Below, in pieces: positions 7,523 to 13,002 of a stretch of DNA of 15,724 nucleotides; the stretch's first letter is position 1; each line of letters opens with the position of its first letter. Made by a program: the position numbers and the translations under genes. The stretch lies in NCBI GenBank assembly GCA_947426265.1, contig CANEDJ010000035.1, positions 1-15,724 of the forward strand, in the 5' to 3' direction. This DNA comes from MGBC102946 sp022793145 (GTDB taxonomy: Bacteria; Bacillota_I; Bacilli_A; RF39; UBA660). A model generated the notes under the pieces. It ran no database searches. It saw only the letters and a program-made list of their open reading frames with translations, and was not told where the DNA came from.

Positions 7523-7942
7523 ATGGGAAAGTTTTGTACAAACTGTGGGGCAGAATTAAAAGACAATGCAGATATTTGTATAAGCTGTGGCTCTAGGACA
7601 CATGCAAATGAATTTAGTGGAACATGGAGTAATCAAACAAGAGAACTTATTATAACGTATAATATGGAAAAAGCAACAGAAATTGTTTTAAAAGCAATTG
7701 ATGATGTAAAATCGTTTAAAGTAAAAAAGGTAGATTCAGAGGAACATATTATTTATGTAAATGTTCGTATGTCTATGTTCTCTTATGGAGAAATATTAAC
7801 AGTTTATTTAAATAGAATGGATGATAATAAAACAGTATTGTCTTTTAATAGCAGGAGTAAATTAGGTACAGAAATTGCTGCTAATTCAAAAAATAAAAAG
7901 AATATTGAAATGTTAATTAATGCAATTAATAATTATATTTAG
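7523..7942 (+). CDS. Small zinc-ribbon protein of unknown function (139 aa)
   Basis: The N-terminus carries a CxxC (C5, C8) and a second CxxC (C19, C22), the short zinc-ribbon found at the start of many Gram-positive proteins. The rest (about 35-139) is a small alpha/beta domain with alternating strands (ELIITYNM, HIIYVNVRMSMFSYG, ILTVYLNRM) and a final helix. The SYGEILTVYL stretch suggests a domain that handles a ligand or membrane-protein partner, but I cannot name it. Three in-frame ATGs exist (7505, 7517, 7523); AAGTGGTGAT, close to the Shine-Dalgarno complement, favours 7523. It follows tsaC by 22 nt and is probably co-transcribed. No membrane segment is seen. Confidence 0.75.
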   Translation: MGKFCTNCGAELKDNADICISCGSRTHANEFSGTWSNQTRELIITYNMEKATEIVLKAIDDVKSFKVKKVDSEEHIIYVNVRMSMFSYGEILTVYLNRMDDNKTVLSFNSRSKLGTEIAANSKNKKNIEMLINAINNYI

Positions 7943-8131
7943 CAAACGATATTAATTATTTAAATAATAAAAAAATTATGCACTTATATATTTGAATATT
8001 TAAAATATGAAATAAATAAAGCTGAAATGAAACTGGGTTTTTTTAAAATTTAATTATGTATTCTAGATAAGATAAAGAAAAAGCTGAATTAGGAAATTGA
8101 ATACAAGGTGCATTAGATATAGAAATATAAA

Positions 8132-8161
8132 AGGGTAAGAATTTGAATTTGTTCTTACCTT
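8132..8161. terminator. Hairpin, possible weak or bidirectional terminator
   Basis: GGTAAGAA (8134-8141) pairs perfectly with TTCTTACC (8152-8159), extended by a G-T and an A-T pair, with a 10-nt loop. It is followed by TGTTTAATATTT on the plus strand, and by CTTTTATATTT-like sequence when read on the minus strand. It lies 190 nt after the zinc-ribbon gene. The T-tract is imperfect. Confidence 0.45.
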
Positions 8162-8188
8162 GTTTAATATTTATAAAAATGGTAAAAT
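8160..8188 (+). promoter_or_regulatory. Promoter of uvrB
   Basis: -35 TTGTTT (8160-8165), a 17-nt spacer and -10 TAAAAT (8183-8188) preceded by TGG, giving an extended -10. The leader to the uvrB ATG would be about 100 nt. The -35 overlaps the base of the hairpin at 8132-8161. Confidence 0.5.
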
Positions 8189-8294
8189 ATATAAGAAATT
8201 TTAATTAAAAAAGATAATTTATAATGTATAAGGAAAGCTCTTTTTTTATTTGCAATTAGCGAAAAGATTAGGAACTGGCATAGGAGGAAAATTT

Positions 8295-10250
8295 ATGTTT
8301 AAATTAGTATCGAAATATACACCAAACGGCGATCAGCCAGATGCAATAAAAGAACTGGTACATGGAATAAATAGTGGTAAAAAGCATCAAGTATTGTTAG
8401 GTGCAACAGGAACAGGAAAAACTTTTACAATTGCGAATGTGATTGAGCAAACTAATAAGAAAACTTTGGTACTCGCTCATAATAAAACTTTAGCGGGGCA
8501 GCTATATTCAGAATTAAAAGAATTGTTTCCAAATAATCATGTTGAATATTTCGTTTCTTATTATGATTATTATCAACCAGAAGCATATGTTGCAAAAACA
8601 GATACATATATTGAAAAAGATGCTTCAATCAATGACGAAATTGATGAATTAAGACATGCTGCGACCTCGTCATTACTTAACTTTGATGATGTAATCGTAG
8701 TCGCATCTGTATCCTGTATTTATGGAATTGGAGAAATAGAAGAGTATAAAAATAAAATGTTAACTATTTTTTCAGGCCAACAGGTGGAGAGAAATTTTAT
8801 TATTGAAAAATTAGTAGATATGCTCTATGAAAGAAGTAGTTTAGATTTAAAAAGAGGAAGCTTTAGAGTACGTGGTGACATTTTAGAGATTATACCAATT
8901 AGTCAGCATGGAAAAGGAATACGAGTGGATTTTTTTGGAGATGAAGTAGATCAAATCTGTGAATTTGATACATTAACAGGAGTAGTTCTGTCAAAGAAAA
9001 AAAGTGTCAGTATTTTTCCAGCTAGTCATTTTGTAACCAGTGATGAAAAATTAAAATTGGCAGTTGTAAATATCAAAAAAGAACTAGAAGAAAGACTAGA
9101 AGAGTTTAAAAAACAAAATAAATTGTTAGAACATCAACGATTAATGGAAAGAACAAATTATGATATTGAAATGTTATCTGAGACAGGAGTTTGTCGAGGA
9201 GTAGAAAATTATTCTAGACATTTAGCACTTAAAGGCCCTGGAGAAACGCCAACAACTTTAATTGATTTCTTTGGGGCGGACTATTTACTTGTAATAGATG
9301 AATCACATGTAACTGTTCCTCAAGTACGTGGAATGTTTAATGGAGATCAAGCAAGAAAGCAGGTATTGGTGGATTATGGTTTTCGTTTGCCTTCAGCAAT
9401 GGATAATCGACCACTTCGGTTTTCAGAATTTGAGAATAAAATATCACAAGTAGTTTATGTTTCCGCTACTCCAGGAGATTATGAGTTGGAAAAAAGTAAT
9501 GGAGAGGTTATAGAACAAATTATTCGTCCAACAGGTTTGCTAGATCCGACAATTGAAGTCAGAAAGACTTCAGGACAAATTGATAATTTGGTAGAAGAAA
9601 TCCAAAAACAGATAGGAAAAAATGAGAGAACTTTAATAACAACTTTAACGATTCGCATGGCAGAAGAACTAACGGATTATTTAAAAAAGTTGGATATGAA
9701 AGTTGCTTATCTACATAGTGAAATAAAAACTTTGGAGCGACTTCGAATCATTAGGGATTTGAGATTAGGAAAATATGATGTGGTTGTGGGGATCAATTTA
9801 CTTAGAGAAGGTATTGATATTCCTGAGGTAAGCTTAATTGCGATAATGGATGCTGATAAGCAAGGTTTCTTGAGAAGTGAAAGAAGTTTAATTCAAACAA
9901 TTGGTAGAGCAGCAAGAAATGAAAATGGTAGAGTAATTATGTATGCTGACCATATAAGTGAGGCCATGGATTTTGCAATTAAAGAAACAGAGAGAAGAAG
10001 AGATATCCAAGAAAAATATAATAAAGAGCATCATATTATTCCAAAGACAATCATAAAAGAAATTAGAGAATTAATTTCAAATAATCAAGAACTAGAAGAA
10101 AGAAAGCCAGAAAAGCTAAGTAAGCAAGAATTAAATTCATTAATTCAAAATGTAGAAGCTGAAATGAGAGAAGCAGCTAAAAACTTAGATTTTGAACGTG
10201 CAACAGAATTAAGAGATATTTTATTCGAATTAAAAGGAGAGAGAAAATAA
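8295..10250 (+). CDS. uvrB: Excinuclease ABC subunit B (UvrB)
   Basis: UvrB verifies damage in nucleotide excision repair: it is loaded by UvrA, opens the helix with its beta-hairpin, and recruits UvrC. The protein has 651 aa, normal for the family. It shows Walker A GATGTGKT (36-43), the beta-hairpin region YYDYYQPEAYV (89-99), helicase motif II DESH (335-338), motif VI QTIGRAAR (534-541), and the C-terminal UVR motif (about 613-650, ending in FERATELRDILFELKGE). The start is fixed by AGGAGG (8282-8287), 7 nt before ATG. The frame is open 5' to TTG 8250, but UvrB proteins begin at the FKLVSKYTP-type sequence. uvrA, often adjacent in Firmicutes, is not in this window. No SOS box was seen. Confidence 0.97.
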   Translation: MFKLVSKYTPNGDQPDAIKELVHGINSGKKHQVLLGATGTGKTFTIANVIEQTNKKTLVLAHNKTLAGQLYSELKELFPNNHVEYFVSYYDYYQPEAYVAKTDTYIEKDASINDEIDELRHAATSSLLNFDDVIVVASVSCIYGIGEIEEYKNKMLTIFSGQQVERNFIIEKLVDMLYERSSLDLKRGSFRVRGDILEIIPISQHGKGIRVDFFGDEVDQICEFDTLTGVVLSKKKSVSIFPASHFVTSDEKLKLAVVNIKKELEERLEEFKKQNKLLEHQRLMERTNYDIEMLSETGVCRGVENYSRHLALKGPGETPTTLIDFFGADYLLVIDESHVTVPQVRGMFNGDQARKQVLVDYGFRLPSAMDNRPLRFSEFENKISQVVYVSATPGDYELEKSNGEVIEQIIRPTGLLDPTIEVRKTSGQIDNLVEEIQKQIGKNERTLITTLTIRMAEELTDYLKKLDMKVAYLHSEIKTLERLRIIRDLRLGKYDVVVGINLLREGIDIPEVSLIAIMDADKQGFLRSERSLIQTIGRAARNENGRVIMYADHISEAMDFAIKETERRRDIQEKYNKEHHIIPKTIIKEIRELISNNQELEERKPEKLSKQELNSLIQNVEAEMREAAKNLDFERATELRDILFELKGERK

Positions 10251-10264
10251 TCTCTCTTTTGTTT
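10235..10264 (+). terminator. Intrinsic terminator overlapping the uvrB stop
   Basis: AGAGAGA (10238-10244) pairs with TCTCTCT (10251-10257), extended by two G-T pairs and an A-T pair, with a 6-nt loop that contains the TAA stop. The tract TTTTGTTT follows. Confidence 0.7.
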
Positions 10265-10342
10265 AGAAGACATAGTAAATATCATTTTATGTAAATAATT
10301 GATTTGTTAATAAAATTCAAGTATGAGGAAGTGTCATTTTTA

Positions 10343-10372
10343 TTTAGAATTTTAATAATATTATGCTATAAT
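10343..10372 (+). promoter_or_regulatory. Promoter of the PF04020-lgt-trxB operon
   Basis: Extended -10 TGCTATAAT (10364-10372) with a weak -35 TTTAGA (10343-10348) and 18-nt spacing. The transcript would begin near 10379, leaving a leader of only about 14 nt that contains the ribosome-binding site GGAGATGG. Confidence 0.6.
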
Positions 10373-10392
10373 AGAAATGGAGATGGTAAAAG

Positions 10393-10800
10393 ATGTCAAG
10401 AAATCAATCAAAGGCTCTTCTTTTATTTGAATGGGCTTTGCATATGGTAGCATATGGCTTAATATTGATTAGTGTTTCGGTTCTTTTTAATAAAACGATT
10501 TCTATAGATAATTCTTATTTTGGATTTTGGGGATTATTAGCAGCTGTTATTATTTATGGACTTAATAGAACAGTAAAACCATTTTTGGTGTGGTTAACCA
10601 TTCCCATAACAGGATTAACATTAGGTCTTTTTTATCCTTTTATTAATGTTTTAATTTTAAATATGGTAGATTGGATCTTAGGTAGTCATTTTGAAATTCA
10701 TGGTCTATGGATGTCATTTGTAGTTGCAATATTAATTTCTATTATGAATGAAGTCGTAACAGATTATGTTATAAAACCATTAGTTAAGAAAGAGGGATAA
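10393..10800 (+). CDS. PF04020 (YvlD-like) 'phage holin family' membrane protein
   Basis: The 135-aa integral membrane protein has four hydrophobic segments (about 12-32, 43-57, 66-95, 105-120). The family signature is seen at LNRTVKPFLVWLTIPITGLT (57-76), followed by LGLFYPFINVLIL. The family is named after mycobacterial holins but is chromosomal and widespread; YvlD in Bacillus belongs to a cell-envelope-stress operon. No lysis genes are nearby, so a phage role is unlikely. It starts the operon and ends 1 nt before lgt, which suggests an envelope role. Ribosome-binding site GGAGATGG at 10379-10386. Confidence 0.88.
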   Translation: MSRNQSKALLLFEWALHMVAYGLILISVSVLFNKTISIDNSYFGFWGLLAAVIIYGLNRTVKPFLVWLTIPITGLTLGLFYPFINVLILNMVDWILGSHFEIHGLWMSFVVAILISIMNEVVTDYVIKPLVKKEG

Positions 10801-10801
10801 T

Positions 10802-11611
10802 ATGAATGCAGTGTTATTAGATTTAGGAGTTATTAAGATATATTGGTATTCAGTAATTATGTTTTTTGCGATTCTTATAGGAGGTTCACTAGCTTTAAAA
10901 GAATCTAAAAAGTGGAAAATACCAGAAGATTTTATGGTAAATTTATTTTTCTTTATCATTCCAATCGCACTTATTGGAGCTAGATTATATTTTGTTGCGT
11001 TTCATTGGGATTATTATGGAAGTCATTTGATAGAAGTTTTTAAAGTTTGGGAAGGTGGCTTGGCCATTCATGGTGGAATTATAGCAGGATTGATATTTCT
11101 TATCTTTTATGCAAGAAAGTATAAGATAAATGGAAAAAGACTTGTAGATGTTATTGTAGTTAGTTTGTTATTGGGACAAGCTATAGGAAGATGGGGAAAT
11201 TTCTTCAATGGGGAAGCACATGGAGCGATTACTTCTTTAGAGTCATTAAAATGGTTACCAGAATTTATTAGAGAAGGAATGCATATTAATGGAGTATATT
11301 ATCAACCTACATTCCTTTATGAGTCTATATGGTGTTTGATCGGATTCTCATTAGCGCTTGTTATTAGGAAATGGCCATATTTGAAAATTGGAAATTTGAC
11401 CAGCTTTTATTTAATCTGGTATGGTATTGGTAGATTCTTTATAGAAGGATTTAGAACTGATAGTTTAATGTTAGGTAGCTTAAAAATGGCTCAGATTGTA
11501 TCTATTGGTATGATTGTTATAGGAATTATTTATATATTAATATGTTATAGGGGATCTAAGTTTGATAATCGTTATAATGATAAGGAGAATGTAGAACATG
11601 TCATATTTTGA
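10802..11611 (+). CDS. lgt: Prolipoprotein diacylglyceryl transferase
   Basis: Lgt moves diacylglycerol from phosphatidylglycerol to the lipobox cysteine of prolipoproteins, the first step of lipoprotein maturation in the membrane. The 269-aa protein has about seven membrane segments. Family motifs: GGLAIHGG (85-92; H90 corresponds to the essential His103 of E. coli by motif), the signature GRWGNFFNGEAHG (129-141; R130, N136, E138), and the periplasmic-side arginine cluster RFFIEGFR (211-218). Ribosome-binding site AGAGGG lies inside the end of the previous gene. The stop is TGA, the only TGA stop in the window, and the last 14 nt overlap trxB, indicating translational coupling. hprK, a frequent neighbour in Firmicutes, is absent. 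Confidence 0.96.
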   Translation: MNAVLLDLGVIKIYWYSVIMFFAILIGGSLALKESKKWKIPEDFMVNLFFFIIPIALIGARLYFVAFHWDYYGSHLIEVFKVWEGGLAIHGGIIAGLIFLIFYARKYKINGKRLVDVIVVSLLLGQAIGRWGNFFNGEAHGAITSLESLKWLPEFIREGMHINGVYYQPTFLYESIWCLIGFSLALVIRKWPYLKIGNLTSFYLIWYGIGRFFIEGFRTDSLMLGSLKMAQIVSIGMIVIGIIYILICYRGSKFDNRYNDKENVEHVIF

Positions 11612-12512
11612 TTGTGTAGTAATAGGAGCAGGAGTAGCAGGAATGACTTCTGCTATTTATTTAAAAAGATATAATTTAAATATACTGTTGATTGAAAAGG
11701 GAGCTCCAGGGGGACAAATTACACAGACACCTAATGTAGAAAATTATCCAGGATATTCTAGTATAGATGGAGCTTCATTAGCGCTTAATATTTTTTCTCA
11801 AGTCAGCAATCTTGGAGTATCTTATCAATATGGGGATGTAATTAAGATTGAAGATCTAGGTGAAAGAAAAATTGTTTATACAGACAATGGAAATTATGAA
11901 ACAAGAAGTATTATAATAGCATCAGGGAGAAAACCTAAAAAGTTAGGCTTAGAAAAAGAAAATCAATTAGTAGGAAGAGGGATTAGTTGGTGTGCCACTT
12001 GTGATGGGTCATTTTATAAAAATCAACATGTAGCAGTAGTAGGTGGAGGGAATAGCGCAATCGAAGAAGCATTATTTCTTTCTGACATTTGTAAGAAAGT
12101 AGATATTTTGTATCGTGGGGAAAATTTAAGAGCAGATGAAGTATTACAACAAAAAATATTGAAAAAAAATAATGTGAAAATTCATTATAATACGCAAGTG
12201 AAAGAATTAATGGAAGAAGAAAATAAGCTTGTGGGGATAAAAATAAGCAAAGAAGAAAACATAGAGCATCTTAAAATAGATGGATTGTTTATATATATTG
12301 GATATGAACCAGATACAAGCTTTTTAGAAACATTGGAGTTAAAATTGGATAACCAATATATAGTTGTAAATCAAAATATGGAAACAAATATTACTGGAAT
12401 ATATGCATGTGGGGATGTAGTAAAAAAAGAGTTGTATCAATTGACAACAGCAGTAGGAGAGGCAAGTTTGGCAGCGTATCAAGTTAAAAAGTTTTTAGAA
12501 ATTGTAAAATAG
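11598..12512 (+). CDS. trxB: Thioredoxin reductase (low-molecular-weight type)
   Basis: It transfers electrons from a nicotinamide via FAD and a CxxC to thioredoxin. The 304-aa protein shows the FAD Rossmann motif GAGVAG (10-15), PGGQIT (37-42), the redox pair C132-A-T-C135, the nicotinamide Rossmann motif GGGNSA (149-154), and the C-terminal FAD motif GIYACGD (267-272). The segment that reads HRRxxxR in NADPH-specific E. coli TrxB (2'-phosphate contacts) reads YRGENLR here (172-178): the His and the second Arg are replaced, so NADPH preference may be altered. AAGGAG at 11582-11587 precedes the ATG by 10 nt, inside lgt. Last gene of the operon, followed by a strong terminator. Confidence 0.95.
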   Translation: MSYFDCVVIGAGVAGMTSAIYLKRYNLNILLIEKGAPGGQITQTPNVENYPGYSSIDGASLALNIFSQVSNLGVSYQYGDVIKIEDLGERKIVYTDNGNYETRSIIIASGRKPKKLGLEKENQLVGRGISWCATCDGSFYKNQHVAVVGGGNSAIEEALFLSDICKKVDILYRGENLRADEVLQQKILKKNNVKIHYNTQVKELMEEENKLVGIKISKEENIEHLKIDGLFIYIGYEPDTSFLETLELKLDNQYIVVNQNMETNITGIYACGDVVKKELYQLTTAVGEASLAAYQVKKFLEIVK

Positions 12513-12515
12513 TGT

Positions 12516-12563
12516 AAAAAAAGAACATTTTATGATAAAAAATCAGAAAAATGTTCTTTTTTT
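12516..12563. terminator. Strong, symmetrical terminator between convergent trxB and xre
   Basis: A perfect 16-bp stem: AAAAAAAGAACATTTT (12516-12531) against AAAATGTTCTTTTTTT (12548-12563), with a 16-nt loop that can add TGAT/ATCA pairs. The A-tract and T-tract at the base let it work for trxB on the plus strand and for the XRE gene on the minus strand. Confidence 0.9.
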
Positions 12564-12628
12564 ATAAAAGTGGGGAAAAGTAATTTTAGATAAAATTTTA
12601 TTTTAGCCTTGTAAAGACTAGAAAAAAG

Positions 12629-12865
12629 TTATTTTCTTGTCCCATGTCTCGTGAAAAATTTATCTTTATCAGTTCCACCTTCTACTAAGTAGTCAACAGA
12701 AACATTGTATAATTTTGATAAGTTGATTAGACAAGAAATTGGAATTTCTCGAACCCCATTTTCGTACCTACTATAAACAACTCTATGGATATTTAAATAG
12801 GTAGCGACGTATTGTTGTGTGAAGTCGTGGTCTTCACGTAAATTTTTAATTCTCTTGAAATGCAT
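12629..12865 (-). CDS. Small XRE-family transcriptional regulator
   Basis: The 78-aa protein is little more than an HTH_3/Cro-C1 DNA-binding domain (about 6-60). It shows the usual LRE....TQ..VA..L.I (9-26), the recognition-helix region VVYSRYENG (29-37), and the closing LSKLYNVSVDYLV (49-61), followed by a short basic tail. Start chosen at the ATG 12863-12865 because AGGTGG (minus strand, 12871-12876) is 5 nt upstream; a GTG at 12874 would lie inside that site. It is transcribed away from the large surface-protein gene, with operator-like sites between them, so it probably represses that gene, itself, or both. No clear minus-strand promoter was found; a GTATATTATA -10 region overlaps the plus-strand -10. 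Confidence 0.88.
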   Translation of the reverse strand: MHFKRIKNLREDHDFTQQYVATYLNIHRVVYSRYENGVREIPISCLINLSKLYNVSVDYLVEGGTDKDKFFTRHGTRK

Positions 12866-12877
12866 AAGTACCACCTA

Positions 12878-12906
12878 TTGACATTGTATCCGTTTGGTAC
12901 TATAAT
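12878..12906 (+). promoter_or_regulatory. Consensus promoter of the prepilin/Ig surface-protein gene
   Basis: A perfect TTGACA (12878-12883), 17-nt spacer and perfect TATAAT (12901-12906). Such a promoter would be very strong and is normally held in check by a repressor. Predicted transcript start is about 12913, with an untranslated leader of about 90 nt before the ATG at 13003. Confidence 0.85.
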
Positions 12907-12931
12907 ATACTAAATTGTAACCATATGGTTT
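12886..12931. promoter_or_regulatory. Pair of operator-like sites overlapping the promoter
   Basis: GTATCCGTTTGGTAC (12886-12900) and GTAACCATATGGTTT (12917-12931) agree at 10 of 15 positions (GTAnCCnTnTGGT). The second contains a perfect 12-bp palindrome, AACCATATGGTT (12919-12930). The copies are 31 bp apart, about three helical turns, so they lie on the same face of the DNA. The first fills the end of the promoter spacer and the second covers about +5 to +19. Binding by the adjacent XRE protein is inference. Confidence 0.6.
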
Positions 12932-13002
12932 CTCAAAACCTATTTTTTGCTCTTTTGTGTAACTAAGTGGTGACAATAGTAGAAAGGATAAGGAGTTTTA
13001 GT

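Larger units (their letters stand above)
7943..8294. other. 352-nt non-coding region between the zinc-ribbon gene and uvrB
   Basis: It is extremely A+T-rich with no credible open frame on either strand. It holds one clear hairpin (8132-8161), a promoter candidate (8160-8188) and the uvrB leader with a second TATAAT (8220-8225). I see no LexA/DinR-type box and no recognisable structured RNA. Confidence 0.6.

Noticed and set aside
8029..8043. AAACTGGGTTT plus T-run as a terminator
   Set aside because: Only a 4-bp stem with a 3-nt loop; too weak to claim.
8250..8294. 15-codon N-terminal extension of UvrB from TTG
   Set aside because: UvrB proteins start at the FKLVSKYTP-like sequence, and AGGAGG at 8282-8287 fits ATG 8295.
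10393..10800. Phage holin or prophage evidence
   Set aside because: PF04020 proteins are chromosomal despite the name; no lysin, tail or integrase gene is nearby, and it is tightly linked to lgt and trxB.
11609..11611. TGA recoded as tryptophan (Mycoplasma code)
   Set aside because: All long genes use TGG for Trp and have no internal TGA. Read-through of lgt would add only three residues before TAG and would break the normal overlap with trxB.
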